DNA of 64,000 nt from Alphaproteobacteria bacterium (GCA_012103295.1 WLXB01000003.1:27380-91379), one strand, 5' to 3'; numbered from the stretch's first letter, positions 17,405 to 27,706 are shown. The notes: a model not told the origin generated them from the letters alone. Numbers and translations: made by a program.

Positions 17405-18526
17405 ATGACCGAAGGTCCTCTTACCCGTTACCGGGCGTTGGTCGATGATGGCTCGTTGACGCCCGACCCGGCGCAGGAACTTGCGGCAGAAAAACTCAAC
17501 AGCCTTTTTCACGCGCTGCAGTCCTATAAACCCAAAAGCGGTGGCAAGGGCTGGATGGATCGTTTTGGTTTAGCCGGCAAGTATGGTGCTGAACCGCCGC
17601 CTTTGGGTTTGTATCTGTACGGAGGCGTCGGAGTTGGGAAATCCATGTTGATGGATTTGCTGGTCGACTCCATGCCTGGGCGCGCGACCCGCGTCCATTT
17701 TCACGAATTCATGCGCGACATTCATGGTGAAGTGCACCGCATGCGGCAATTGCCGGGTTCTGATGATGGTGATCCCATTCCCGGTATTGCGGATGGTATC
17801 GCTGACGCGTCGACACTGTTGTGCTTTGACGAAATGGAAGTGCGCGATATCGCCGACGCGATGATCGTCGCGCGCGTTTTTGCGCGTTTGTTCGAGCGCG
17901 GTGTTGTCGTGGTCACCACGTCGAACCGTCATCCCGACGAGTTGTATAAAGACGGGTTGCAGCGAGATAAATTTTTGCCGTTCATCGAACTGCTCAAAGA
18001 CCGGCTCGATATTTTGCAGCTTGAAGCCCGGCAAGATTACCGGCTGGGTCGCATCCTCGGCGAGGCGGTCTACCATGCGCCGTTTGGTGCGGATGCGACG
18101 GCGGCATTGGACGCCGCATGGAACCGTTTGACGGATGACGCGGACCCACAGCCAGACAGCCTCACCGTGAAGGGCCGAAAAATTGTTGTTCCGGCGGCGG
18201 CGCACCAGGTCGCCCGCTTTTCATTTTCTGATCTATGTGAACAACCCCTTGGCCCCAGCGACTACCTCGAGATCGGCGCGCAATTCTGCACCGTCATCGT
18301 TGACGGCATACCGGCACTGGGTCCAGAAAAACGCGATGTCGCAAGACGATTCGTGACGTTGATCGATGCGCTTTACGAACATCGGTCGGTATTGATTTGT
18401 TCAGCGGAGACACCACCGGAAACGATTTATGATGGCGACGATTGGAAGTTTGAGTTCCGGCGCACTGTATCGCGCATTGTTGAGATGCAGGCCGAAGACT
18501 ACATCCGTCAACGTCACGTGGAGTAG
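17405..18526 (+). CDS. zapE: Cell division protein ZapE (AFG1-like ATPase)
   Basis: A 373-residue AFG1/ZapE ATPase. In E. coli ZapE acts at the Z-ring during constriction; mitochondrial AFG1 aids turnover of respiratory subunits. Walker A is YGGVGVGKSMLMD (about residue 76) and Walker B is LLCFDEMEVRD, with the family's HFHEFMRDIHGEVH between them and VVTTSNRHPDELYKDGLQR after it. The C-terminal ICSAETPPETIYDG and FEFRRTVSRIVEMQ complete the family pattern. Proximity to the TCA genes is common in alphaproteobacteria. It is convergent with the ChaN gene, four bases apart. Confidence 0.93.
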   Translation: MTEGPLTRYRALVDDGSLTPDPAQELAAEKLNSLFHALQSYKPKSGGKGWMDRFGLAGKYGAEPPPLGLYLYGGVGVGKSMLMDLLVDSMPGRATRVHFHEFMRDIHGEVHRMRQLPGSDDGDPIPGIADGIADASTLLCFDEMEVRDIADAMIVARVFARLFERGVVVVTTSNRHPDELYKDGLQRDKFLPFIELLKDRLDILQLEARQDYRLGRILGEAVYHAPFGADATAALDAAWNRLTDDADPQPDSLTVKGRKIVVPAAAHQVARFSFSDLCEQPLGPSDYLEIGAQFCTVIVDGIPALGPEKRDVARRFVTLIDALYEHRSVLICSAETPPETIYDGDDWKFEFRRTVSRIVEMQAEDYIRQRHVE

Positions 18527-18530
18527 GGCG

Positions 18531-19559
18531 CTACAATTCGCAGTCGACGCTTTTGCGGAACTTCATCTGTTCCATAATGGCCTCGCGTTCTTCTTCGTCC
18601 GACGCATAAGACTTTGGCTCTGGTTGTACCAGCAGCAACAGCGTGCCTTCGCTGCGTTTGTCATCCGGAATATTGGGCTTTGCCGGATCGTCCACCTCTA
18701 TGGGATGCACCACGGCAACCTTTAAGTCTGGTCGGTCCCACATCACGCGCTCAGCAGTGCCAAGAAATCCGGCGGAATGAAACGAGCCGTTTAAATGCAC
18801 CACGCGATGGTCCGGGTTGGCGGCGATGTGCTGGACGATGGACTCGGCCATGGTCTCGTCACGGGTCACCTGGGCGGCAAAGCTGCGCAGCACGGCTTCG
18901 CTGACGGTGTCGTCGGCCCCTGTCGATTCGCCGTGACCGGCGTTGCCGCCAGCGAATTCGATAAAGCGATCTTTATAAGGGCCGTCGTCGAGCCGTAGGG
19001 TCAAAGCCGACCAATGCTGCTTGTCGGCGGGAAGGGTTGCCAGGAAGCCCGGGCCTTCACGTCCGACGCAGCGCACCACCATGTTTGGCGCCTCAGCGGC
19101 AATCACGGCCAGCCCGTTGGCCTTGGCGTACTCCACTAGGGGCCGGTAGCTGACCGGGTAGTTGTCCCACGCTCCGCCTTTGCCGCGCAGGGTGGCTTCG
19201 CCGATGTCACCGGCAAGATATTGATCGAGGACCGGTTGAACCGGCCGTTCGAACTGTTCAAGGGACAGGGCGGTATCGCTGTTCTGAGCGTGGAGGGCGC
19301 GAAAAAGCGCCATTTGGGCTAGGTGGTTGCCTGGATGGCGATGGATTTCCCCGAGAAAGACCACGTCCGCGTCGGCGAGTGTCTCAGCGGCCTGCTCGAT
19401 CGAAAGGACGGCATCAGTCGTCGGGTCGACCAGCAGATAAGCCGTCAGGTCCCTCAGCGGCGGCAAGATCGTGCTTTTCTGTCCTCCAGTGTTCGGTGCA
19501 GCACATCCGGTCAGGAGAAACAGAGACATCGCGGCGGTCATCACGGTCAGGCGAAACAT
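18531..19559 (-). CDS. ChaN-family lipoprotein
   Basis: A 342-residue lipoprotein with lipobox LLTGC (Cys19). The ChaN domain follows: VVFLGEIHRHPGNH with the conserved Glu and His near residue 72, then ALSLEQFERPVQPVLDQYLAG, and IAAEAPNMVV and HLNGSFHSAGFLG. Campylobacter ChaN (Cj0177) is an outer-membrane haem-binding lipoprotein linked to iron uptake; a similar role is suggested by the family but not shown here. A TonB receptor lies 5 kb away, but nothing ties the two together. Confidence 0.86.
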   Translation of the reverse strand: MFRLTVMTAAMSLFLLTGCAAPNTGGQKSTILPPLRDLTAYLLVDPTTDAVLSIEQAAETLADADVVFLGEIHRHPGNHLAQMALFRALHAQNSDTALSLEQFERPVQPVLDQYLAGDIGEATLRGKGGAWDNYPVSYRPLVEYAKANGLAVIAAEAPNMVVRCVGREGPGFLATLPADKQHWSALTLRLDDGPYKDRFIEFAGGNAGHGESTGADDTVSEAVLRSFAAQVTRDETMAESIVQHIAANPDHRVVHLNGSFHSAGFLGTAERVMWDRPDLKVAVVHPIEVDDPAKPNIPDDKRSEGTLLLLVQPEPKSYASDEEEREAIMEQMKFRKSVDCEL

Positions 19560-19770
19560 GGTCAGCGCACCTTAAACTGGGAATTGAGGCTTCCAGTATG
19601 ACAGCCCAAATGCCGTGGAACAGCCATTTTCCGCGGGTCCGAACCAGGCCCGCCCTTGCTCCATCTGCCGTTTCGCGCTACCAACCGAGCACGGGGTTTC
19701 GCCTCCTAACGGATCAGGGGCGGCCTCCAAAAATTAACCTTTCCAAGCGGTTGTGCCGTTTGGGGCATAA

Positions 19771-20751
<981 letters not shown>

Positions 20752-20770
20752 GACACGAGAAGAAAGAAAA

Positions 20771-20804
20771 GGACCGATAGCATTCGGTCTGTCCGTGGTC
20801 ACGG
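20771..20804 (+). promoter_or_regulatory. Two small hairpins in the mdh-sucC spacer
   Basis: GACCGA (20772-20777) and TCGGTC (20784-20789) form a hairpin with a six-base loop, directly followed by CCGT-GGTC-ACGG (20793-20804). There is no T-run, so they are not a terminator; they may affect processing or stability of the message between mdh and sucC. Confidence 0.4.
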
Positions 20805-20819
20805 CTACAGGGGAAAGCC

Positions 20820-22019
20820 ATGAATATCCATGAGTATCAAGCCAAGAAGGTCTTAAAGAAATACGGCGTGCCCGTACCAGACGGTGGTGTTGCGTATACT
20901 GCTGCTGAAGCAGAAAAGGTGGCGTCCGGAATGGGCGGCGATGTGTTTGTTGTTAAGTCGCAAATTCACGCTGGTGGCCGCGGCAAAGGCACTTTCAAAG
21001 AAGACGAGGGCAAGGGCAAAGGCGGTGTGCGTATTTGCAAGTCCGTCGCCGAGGTCAAAGAGAGCGCGGCCGACATGATCGGCAAAACGTTGGTCACGCA
21101 TCAAACTGGGCCTGCGGGCAAGGAAGTGAAGCGCATCTACGTTGAAGAAGGGTGTGCCATTGAACGTGAGCTTTACCTGTCGATGCTCATCGACCGCGTA
21201 ACGTGCCGGGTGACCATCATGGCCTCGACCGAGGGCGGTATGAATATCGAAGAGGTTGCCGCGGAAACACCTGAGAAAATTCTCCTGCAATCGATTGATC
21301 CGGCAACCGGCATCCAAGGGTTCCATTGCCGTAAGATCGCGTTTGCTCTGGGGCTCAAGGGCGGGCAAATCAAATCCTGCGCCAAGCTCCTGGGGTCGTT
21401 GTATGAAGCGTTTACCTCGACCGACGCCTCGCTGTTGGAAATAAATCCTTTGGTTGTCACCAAAGACGGGGATGTGATCCCCCTCGATGCCAAAATGAAT
21501 TTCGATTCAAACGCGATGTATCGTCAGCCAGATATCCATGATTTGCGCGATGAAGACGAAGAAGATGCCATGGAGCTTGAAGCCTCCAAGCATGATCTCA
21601 ATTACATCAAGCTCGATGGCACCATTGGCTGCATGGTCAACGGCGCTGGCCTTGCCATGTCGACCATGGATATCATTCAGCTCCGTGGCGGCACGCCTGC
21701 CAACTTCCTTGATGTTGGTGGTGGCGCAACGGCGGAACGGGTGACGACAGCGTTCAAGATCATTCTGTCCGACCCAAATGTTGAAGGTATTTTGGTCAAC
21801 ATCTTTGGCGGCATCATGCGGTGCGACGTCATCGCCGAAGGGGTGGTCGCCGCGGTCAAGGAAGTCAGCTTAGGAGTGCCGCTCGTCGTGCGCCTTGAGG
21901 GCACCAATGTTGAGCTTGGAAACAAGATCATGGCCGACTCTGGCCTTCCCATTATTTCTGCCGAAGATCTCGGTGACGCAGCCACGAAAATTGTGGCCGC
22001 GGTGAAGGAGGCTGCGTAA
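20820..22019 (+). CDS. sucC: Succinyl-CoA synthetase (ADP-forming) beta subunit
   Basis: The ATP-grasp beta subunit of succinyl-CoA synthetase, 399 residues, giving substrate-level ATP or GTP in the TCA cycle. It begins with the classic [20 protein letters not shown]. The ATP-grasp loop [17 protein letters not shown], the ALEINPL-like [13 protein letters not shown] and the C-terminal [16 protein letters not shown] segment that contacts the alpha subunit's phosphohistidine are all present. AGGGGAAAGCC precedes the ATG. Its stop overlaps the sucD start (TAATG). Confidence 0.97.
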   Translation: MNIHEYQAKKVLKKYGVPVPDGGVAYTAAEAEKVASGMGGDVFVVKSQIHAGGRGKGTFKEDEGKGKGGVRICKSVAEVKESAADMIGKTLVTHQTGPAGKEVKRIYVEEGCAIERELYLSMLIDRVTCRVTIMASTEGGMNIEEVAAETPEKILLQSIDPATGIQGFHCRKIAFALGLKGGQIKSCAKLLGSLYEAFTSTDASLLEINPLVVTKDGDVIPLDAKMNFDSNAMYRQPDIHDLRDEDEEDAMELEASKHDLNYIKLDGTIGCMVNGAGLAMSTMDIIQLRGGTPANFLDVGGGATAERVTTAFKIILSDPNVEGILVNIFGGIMRCDVIAEGVVAAVKEVSLGVPLVVRLEGTNVELGNKIMADSGLPIISAEDLGDAATKIVAAVKEAA

Positions 22020-22894
22020 TGGCTGTTCTCGTTGACAAGAATACCAAGGTCCTGTGTCAGGGTTTTACCGGCAGTCAGGGTACGTTCCACTCCGAGCAAG
22101 CGATTGCCTACGGCACCCAAATGGTCGGCGGTGTAACGCCGGGCAAAGGTGGCACCAAGCATCTTGATTTGCCGGTGTTCAATACAGTTGCTGATGCGGT
22201 GGTCGATACTGGTGCCAATGCCTCCGTGATTTATGTCCCACCACCGTTTGCGGCTGACGCTATTCTTGAAGCCGTCGATGCTGAAATTCCTTTGGTGGTG
22301 TGCATTACCGAAGGTATCCCCGTACAGGACATGGTGCGCGTAAACCGCGCGCTGGATGGCAGCGGTACGCGGCTCATCGGTCCGAACTGTCCCGGCATTA
22401 TCACGCCGGGTGAATGTAAGATCGGCATCATGCCCGGCCACATTCACCAAAAGGGCAAGATTGGTGTTGTCTCTCGTTCGGGCACGTTGACCTATGAAGC
22501 TGTGGGTCAAACGACAGCAGCTGGTCTTGGCCAAACCACATGCATTGGCATTGGCGGTGACCCAATCAATGGCACCAACTTTATCGATTGTCTTGATGCG
22601 TTCCTGGCCGATGATCAAACCGAAGGCATCATCATGATCGGTGAGATTGGTGGTACGGCCGAAGAAGAAGCGGCTGAGTTCTACACCCAGTCCAAGGTTA
22701 AGAAGCCGATCTGCGGTTTTGTTGCAGGGGTGACCGCCCCACCAGGCAAGCGCATGGGTCACGCCGGGGCGATTATTTCCGGTGGTCAAGGCACGGCTGA
22801 TTCTAAGATCGATGCAATGAAGGCCGCAGGGTTCTTGGTTGCTGAGAGCCCTGCCGCCCTTGGCTCGACCATGCTTGAGGCGATGAAGGCTTAA
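22019..22894 (+). CDS. sucD: Succinyl-CoA synthetase alpha subunit
   Basis: The 291-residue alpha subunit binds CoA and carries the phosphorylated histidine. The CoA-binding [15 protein letters not shown] motif, the [20 protein letters not shown] segment, [11 protein letters not shown] and the phosphohistidine in [17 protein letters not shown] are all in place. Its ATG overlaps the sucC stop, which helps 1:1 synthesis. In many alphaproteobacteria sucA would follow directly; here an 8-kb block of unrelated genes lies between. Confidence 0.97.
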   Translation: MAVLVDKNTKVLCQGFTGSQGTFHSEQAIAYGTQMVGGVTPGKGGTKHLDLPVFNTVADAVVDTGANASVIYVPPPFAADAILEAVDAEIPLVVCITEGIPVQDMVRVNRALDGSGTRLIGPNCPGIITPGECKIGIMPGHIHQKGKIGVVSRSGTLTYEAVGQTTAAGLGQTTCIGIGGDPINGTNFIDCLDAFLADDQTEGIIMIGEIGGTAEEEAAEFYTQSKVKKPICGFVAGVTAPPGKRMGHAGAIISGGQGTADSKIDAMKAAGFLVAESPAALGSTMLEAMKA

Positions 22895-22923
22895 AGCTTC
22901 GCAGGTTACGGAGACTTTAGAGT

Positions 22924-23457
22924 TTGTTCGGACATGTTTGTCGCCGTTCTTGGCTAGTCGCACTTCTGGTTGTTCTGTTCTTTCCGCAGTCGTTGATGGC
23001 GGAGTCTCGCCTGACCGCGTCTGCGGGCGTATTCGATTTCTTCAAAGGCAACCATGTAGAGCCCGCGGTCGCGATTGAGCTGCGCGGGCCGGTCTTTCCA
23101 CCATCCTGGACGTCAGACACTTTCCTAGGATTCGCGCCCGCTCTGGGCGTGCTTGCTACAGGGGCAGAAAGCGGTTTCGTCTACGCCACAATCGAAATGC
23201 CTTTCGCCTTCGGTGCAAACAAACAGTATGAGGTCAGTTTTTCTGGCGGCATCAGTGCTTATGAACAAGGTGACAGTACTCTCGATATGGGGGGTACCGC
23301 GCAGTTTGTGTTGGGGGCATCCCTTAACCGTGGACTCGCCAACGGTCATCGTGTCGGCCTCACCGTGCGTCACTTCTCTAACGCGGGGCTTCACAACCGC
23401 AACCCTGGCACCGACGTGATTATGGCCGCCTGGACTGTACCGTTTGGTCAGCGGTAG
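22924..23457 (+). CDS. PagL-like lipid A 3-O-deacylase / acyloxyacyl hydrolase
   Basis: A 177-residue outer-membrane protein with a signal peptide (hydrophobic residues 11-24, cleavage after MAE or nearby). The C-terminal part carries the PagL motif: VRHFSNAGLHNRNPG contains the catalytic His and Ser plus the conserved Asn-Pro-Gly, and alternating beta strands end in an aromatic-poor terminal strand. PagL removes a fatty acid from the 3 position of lipid A. The start is taken as TTG at 22924 because the signal peptide needs it and a GGAG lies about ten bases upstream; no ATG or GTG is available before the hydrophobic core. Confidence 0.78.
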   Translation: MFGHVCRRSWLVALLVVLFFPQSLMAESRLTASAGVFDFFKGNHVEPAVAIELRGPVFPPSWTSDTFLGFAPALGVLATGAESGFVYATIEMPFAFGANKQYEVSFSGGISAYEQGDSTLDMGGTAQFVLGASLNRGLANGHRVGLTVRHFSNAGLHNRNPGTDVIMAAWTVPFGQR

Positions 23458-23465
23458 CCTGAATT

Positions 23466-24146
23466 ATGGTTATTTGTGATGATCCGGCATTTCTATTTAT
23501 TCATGTGCCTAAGGCGGCAGGGACATCTGTCGCCGGAGCGTTCGCGCATCTCGATCTTGTGCGGGCTCATAAGCGCCTGAAGGATCCTGTAAAGCGGGCC
23601 GCTTGGGTTGCAGAGAAAGACATTCCTGAAGAAGTGTTTGCCCTGCCTATTCACACCCCAGCGCATCATATCAGGGCGGTTCTTGGCGAGGATCGGTTCA
23701 ACGCGTTGTATCGATTCGCCATCGTGCGCAATCCTTGGGACATGGAATTGTCCTGGTACACCTACAACGCCCAAACGGAATCCGCGCCACACCATAAACG
23801 CGTGATAGGGTATGCAGACTTTGCCGACTATCTGCGCAAACATATTGCAGAACACGGTGCGTTGCTTGCCAATGGGCCGCAGACTAAATACGTGTTCGAT
23901 GAAGACGGCACGCAACTTGTCGACGATGTGTTTCGGTATGAAGACGTTGACCAGGGGTTCACCACTGTTCTGGAGCGACTTGGTCTAACCGGCATCGAGC
24001 TTGATCAATTCAACCAGAGCTATCACGTGCCCTGGACCGAGGCGTATACACCGGAGACTTTTGAATTGGTTAGGGCGATCGCTCAAACCGACGCTGATGC
24101 TTTTGGATATCCGAGCGAAGCCAGCGCCTACGGTATATCTTCGTAA
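23466..24146 (+). CDS. Sulfotransferase family protein
   Basis: A 226-residue PAPS-dependent sulfotransferase of the heparan/chondroitin-type (sulfotransfer_2) group. The 5'-phosphosulphate-binding loop is FIHVPKAAGTSVAGAF near the N-terminus and the 3'-phosphate site is the RFAIVRNPWDMELSWYTY segment near residue 85. No signal peptide or membrane helix is seen, so it is cytosolic and may modify a lipid or glycan precursor. It lies eight bases after the PagL-like gene, and the pair may act in surface lipid or glycan modification, which is inference. Confidence 0.83.
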   Translation: MVICDDPAFLFIHVPKAAGTSVAGAFAHLDLVRAHKRLKDPVKRAAWVAEKDIPEEVFALPIHTPAHHIRAVLGEDRFNALYRFAIVRNPWDMELSWYTYNAQTESAPHHKRVIGYADFADYLRKHIAEHGALLANGPQTKYVFDEDGTQLVDDVFRYEDVDQGFTTVLERLGLTGIELDQFNQSYHVPWTEAYTPETFELVRAIAQTDADAFGYPSEASAYGISS

Positions 24147-24418
24147 AGAAGCTCCCTAACTTTTACGTGTGGAACAGGCCAGGACGACAACGTTTTGGAT
24201 GATATTCTCCGTTCATGTATACAAATTGAGGAATTGTTTTTTGTTTGCCGCCCGCAAAAGCCCGATGGACGCAAAGGCCTTCTATCTTTTTGAAGTGTGC
24301 CCTACAGACCACAGCAACACAGTTTCGGCAGCCGTTTTCCCGTTTTGTATTGGCATTTAACCTGCGATTGATAGGGTGCTGTCCAATACCTTTGTTGTGA
24401 ATTACTAGGAAAAAACCG

Positions 24419-26611
24419 ATGTTTAATCGCTCAACCCTTCTTGCAACGGCTGCTGCTGTTGGTCTATCGGCTGGTGCGCCGACGCTCGCTCTCGCACAGT
24501 CGGGTGACTTGGTCTTGGAAGAGATTGTTGTCACAGCGCTAAAGCGCAGTCAGTCCCTCCAGGATGTACCGGCGGCGATCACCGCGATCTCCGGTGAAAT
24601 GCTCGATGATATGGCGGTCGATGACATCCAGGATCTTTACGTACAGACCCCAGGTCTGGCGTTTAGCCGCGCCGGTGGTGAAGGCCAAATCTATATTCGT
24701 GGTGTCGGGTCTTCAGCTTTTGGCGTGACCAACGATCCCAGCTCCGCCATCAACCAAGACGGTGTTTACCTAACTCTCGCCAACATGGGGCTGACCCAGT
24801 TTCTTGACGTTGATCGCATCGAAGTGCTGCGCGGCCCGCAAGGCACCTTGTACGGTCGGAACGCGACGGCGGGCGCAATCAACATTATTTCCCGCGCGCC
24901 AACCGAGGAAGTCGAAGGCTATGCCAAGGCGTCTTACGGTAACTGGAACCGTCGCCAGATTGAGGCCGCTGTTGGTGGCTCCATCTCCGATGGCGTCCGC
25001 GCCCGTATCGCCGCCAAGTACCTCAATGATGACGGCTACACCAAAGATATAGAACCCGGTGGGTCGGATGACATTGATGATCAGAAGTTGGCAGCGTTCC
25101 GAGGCACATTCGAGTTTGATCTCGGAGAAAGCGCGACGTTGAAAATTATTGGTGATTGGTCTGATTTTGGCAGCAACAACAGAACGGCCAAGCCGCTCGA
25201 TGATTTATCGTTTGCGGTGCTGCTCAATGCCGCCCCGCAGGACGGTATCGATGTCACCCGGAACAATCTCGATACCTTCTTCGATTGGGAGACCGGTGGC
25301 GTAACCGTTGACCTTCAGTGGGATATTTCCGATACGGTAACGCTGTCCTCCATCAGTGCGTTCCGCACCTATGAGAGCGATTTCTTCTTCAACACAGATG
25401 GCACCGAGCAAGAGATCACGCGCTCCACGTTCGTTTACGAAACCGATCAGTATTCACAAGAATTACGCCTAGCCTCCAACGGTTTGGATGGCTGGTCTTG
25501 GTTGATTGGTGGTTACTTCCTCGATGAAGACAAGTCGGGTGCTCTTGGTCTGGGGCGTGCCACCCACCCGACATTGGGTCAGGTTAGTTTTATTATTCCT
25601 AACGATGACACAGCAGAATCCATCGCTGCCTTTGGCCAGGTGACTTACGACGTCTCCGACGCTCTTACGCTGTCGGTCGGCGCGCGTTACTCGGATGAAA
25701 AGAAAACTGACGAATCTTCGGTCGGCGCGATCTTTGGCGATTTCCGCGGTCTCGCGGCCGTGGGCAACGTCGTCCAATTTAACTCTCGGTCTGACGAAGC
25801 CTCTTACAACGAATTCACACCGCGGTTTGGTCTTGAGTTCCGCCCTGACGACGATAATTTGTTCTACGCGACGGTGAGTAAGGGCTTCAAGTCTGGCGGT
25901 TGGAATGCTTTTGATAACTCACCATCGTTTGAGCCAGAAACACTGTGGTCCTATGAAATTGGGTCTAAGTCAGAACTCGCAGATGGCCTTGTTCGCTTCA
26001 ATACGTCGGCGTTCTACTATGACTACAAGAACTTGCAGGTTTCAGCCTTTAGAGATGGCCTAACCATCACAACAAACGCGGCGGAAGCCACGGTCTGGGG
26101 CTTGGAAGCTGAAGTGAACATGCGAGCCAGCGAACAGTTGAGCATCAATGGTTCGGCTGCGTATCTCGACGCCACCTATGACGAATTTATTTCGACCTTT
26201 GGCAATGCGACCGGTGTTGACTTGTCGGGCAACCGTTTGAACAACGCACCTAAAATTTCGTTGAACGTCAATGCGACCTATGAGGTTCCGTTGTCCAGCG
26301 GCGCCCGCATCGATATCTTCGGTCAGCTGAGTTATCAGTCGCAGGTCTTCCACACGCAAAACAATGAAGACCTAATTGGCCAAGATGGTTTCGCTCTCTT
26401 AGATGCACGCATCGCCTATGTGGCTGAAGATGAATCGTGGGAGCTGGCGATCTTTGGCAAAAACTTGACCGACGAAGAGTACTTCCAAAACACGGTGCGG
26501 TTCACATCGCTCAGTCAGGGTAACCCTGCAGACGTGGACAACATTGGTGCTGGCCTTGGGTACCCTGGTGAAGGGCTGTCCTACGGCGTTCAGGCCTCCT
26601 ACCGCTTCTAG
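24419..26611 (+). CDS. TonB-dependent outer-membrane receptor
   Basis: A 730-residue TonB-dependent receptor. A signal peptide (about residues 1-26, ending ALAQ) is followed by a TonB-box-like LEEIVVTALKR and the plug domain (SLQDVPAAITAISGEML, IYIRGVGSS, VDRIEVLRGPQGTLYGRNATAGAINIIS). The 22-stranded barrel ends in the aromatic SYGVQASYRF. This subtype, common in alpha- and gammaproteobacteria, takes up ligands such as sugars, polyphenols or siderophores; the ligand is unknown. AGGAAAAAACCG precedes the ATG. A terminator follows, and no transport partner is adjacent. Confidence 0.94.
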   Translation: MFNRSTLLATAAAVGLSAGAPTLALAQSGDLVLEEIVVTALKRSQSLQDVPAAITAISGEMLDDMAVDDIQDLYVQTPGLAFSRAGGEGQIYIRGVGSSAFGVTNDPSSAINQDGVYLTLANMGLTQFLDVDRIEVLRGPQGTLYGRNATAGAINIISRAPTEEVEGYAKASYGNWNRRQIEAAVGGSISDGVRARIAAKYLNDDGYTKDIEPGGSDDIDDQKLAAFRGTFEFDLGESATLKIIGDWSDFGSNNRTAKPLDDLSFAVLLNAAPQDGIDVTRNNLDTFFDWETGGVTVDLQWDISDTVTLSSISAFRTYESDFFFNTDGTEQEITRSTFVYETDQYSQELRLASNGLDGWSWLIGGYFLDEDKSGALGLGRATHPTLGQVSFIIPNDDTAESIAAFGQVTYDVSDALTLSVGARYSDEKKTDESSVGAIFGDFRGLAAVGNVVQFNSRSDEASYNEFTPRFGLEFRPDDDNLFYATVSKGFKSGGWNAFDNSPSFEPETLWSYEIGSKSELADGLVRFNTSAFYYDYKNLQVSAFRDGLTITTNAAEATVWGLEAEVNMRASEQLSINGSAAYLDATYDEFISTFGNATGVDLSGNRLNNAPKISLNVNATYEVPLSSGARIDIFGQLSYQSQVFHTQNNEDLIGQDGFALLDARIAYVAEDESWELAIFGKNLTDEEYFQNTVRFTSLSQGNPADVDNIGAGLGYPGEGLSYGVQASYRF

Positions 26612-26632
26612 CTATCATTGCGCAAACGAAAG

Positions 26633-26669
26633 AACCCCACTCGGCATAAACCGGGTGGGGTTTTTCTTT
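26633..26669 (+). terminator. Intrinsic terminator of the TonB receptor gene
   Basis: Arms AACCCCACTCGG (26633-26644) and CCGGGTGGGG (26651-26660) plus TT pair over about eleven positions around a six-base loop and run into TTTTTCTTTG. It sits 21 bases after the stop, close to the end of the convergent response-regulator gene. Confidence 0.9.
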
Positions 26670-26681
26670 GTCTCGACTGTG

Positions 26682-27578
26682 CTAGTGAGGTTTTTCTGCG
26701 CCCGAGATGTTGTCGCGTGCCATTTGATAGGCCTGCGTCAGCGTTTTCATGAGTTTGAGTTCGTTAGCGGTCGGGCGATCTTTCTCGGTGAAGATGCCGT
26801 CAATTTTGCTGGCGAAGCCGGCGCAGATACTGGCCAAGCTCGCTTCGTCGCTCTTGCGCGCTGTGACAGCCGCTTTATTCAGTGAGGATTGGAGCACTCG
26901 GAGTGTTTTATCGATCTCATCAAGAGGTTGTTTATTCTCATAGGCTTTAATCACGCGATTGCATAAGAATCCGAACTTGTGGCGGTACCCTTCCAACTGG
27001 GCCGCCCGTACGTCCTGCATCATCGCCGCAATGTTGTCTTCCAGCTGCATAAGGGTGCAGGACCGTCCTTCGATCTTATCCTTTAGCGTGTTGATAACCT
27101 CGAAGATCTGCAGTGGTGTTTTCCTTTGGTCCTCACGTCGCCGATCAGGACCGATGTAATCTGGCGTTGCGATAAAGGGCAGACGCTTAAACGCCACTCT
27201 CTCGAGCCGGTCCATCACCTGACCGGCCGCGGGTGTGTTGGTCATAATGTCGTCGGCGCCTGACTTCATGGCACCGTTAAATTGTTTGTCGTTGTCTTGC
27301 TCGATGATCACTGAGATGACGGTAAACGGGTTTAACCCGATGTCTTGCTCGCGAATGCTCTTGAGCAGCTTAAAGACATCGTTGTGGATATCCGACGTAA
27401 CCATAAGGACGTCCGGTGAGCGATGCTTGATGGCGTGAACGAGGTTCTCGGCTGATTCAAAAGACTTGGTGTTTTTAAGCCCCATCCCGCGGAGCATAGT
27501 GGCGAGTCCTTTGCGCGACCCTTCTTTTGGGTCGCCCAGGTAGAAATCAATCTCCTGAACCGCCGCCTGTTCCAACAT
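26682..27578 (-). CDS. Degenerate receiver-domain protein with GPDRRR linker
   Basis: A 298-residue protein with a receiver-like N-terminal domain, a DYIGPDRRRE linker at about residues 140-149, and a helical C-terminal half of unknown type (about residues 155-295). The receiver has lost key residues: the acidic pair is reduced to a single Asp16 (YLGDPKE), the phosphoacceptor position reads Thr61 with Asp63 two residues further on (LMVTSDIHND), and the conserved lysine is replaced (GADDIMTNTPAAG). It is therefore probably phosphorylation-independent or a scaffold. It shares the linker with the receiver protein at 2123-2782. Confidence 0.82.
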   Translation of the reverse strand: MLEQAAVQEIDFYLGDPKEGSRKGLATMLRGMGLKNTKSFESAENLVHAIKHRSPDVLMVTSDIHNDVFKLLKSIREQDIGLNPFTVISVIIEQDNDKQFNGAMKSGADDIMTNTPAAGQVMDRLERVAFKRLPFIATPDYIGPDRRREDQRKTPLQIFEVINTLKDKIEGRSCTLMQLEDNIAAMMQDVRAAQLEGYRHKFGFLCNRVIKAYENKQPLDEIDKTLRVLQSSLNKAAVTARKSDEASLASICAGFASKIDGIFTEKDRPTANELKLMKTLTQAYQMARDNISGAEKPH

Positions 27579-27619
27579 GACCTGCGTCCCTTTCTGGGAA
27601 CTCGTCGTTTATTATTAAT

Positions 27620-27661
27620 TTCGACCACAAACTATATACAGTGTATTTGTTTCGGGTCGAA
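27620..27661. repeat. Imperfect dyad
   Basis: Outer arms TTCGACC (27620-27626) and GGTCGAA (27655-27661) are perfect; inner blocks (ACAAAC with GTTT, and ATAC with GTAT) extend the symmetry with mismatches. It lies 42 bases upstream of the response-regulator start and could be a regulator site. Confidence 0.5.
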
Positions 27662-27683
27662 TTAGTAAAGGGGCCTTTGATAA

Positions 27684-27706
27684 TTGCGACACCAATGCGG
27701 TCGCAA
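27684..27706. repeat. Perfect 7-9-7 inverted repeat
   Basis: TTGCGAC (27684-27690) and GTCGCAA (27700-27706) around nine bases. No T-run follows, so it is not a simple terminator; an operator or leader hairpin is possible. Confidence 0.55.

Noticed and set aside
21677..22963. Long minus-strand open frame antisense to sucD
   Set aside because: 428 codons long, but it mirrors sucC and sucD codons; the plus strand is certain and no domain is seen.
24147..24418. Possible Fur box or other iron signal upstream of the TonB receptor
   Set aside because: I read the 272-base gap for a Fur-like inverted repeat and for -35/-10 pairs and found none that is convincing; nothing else is seen in the gap.
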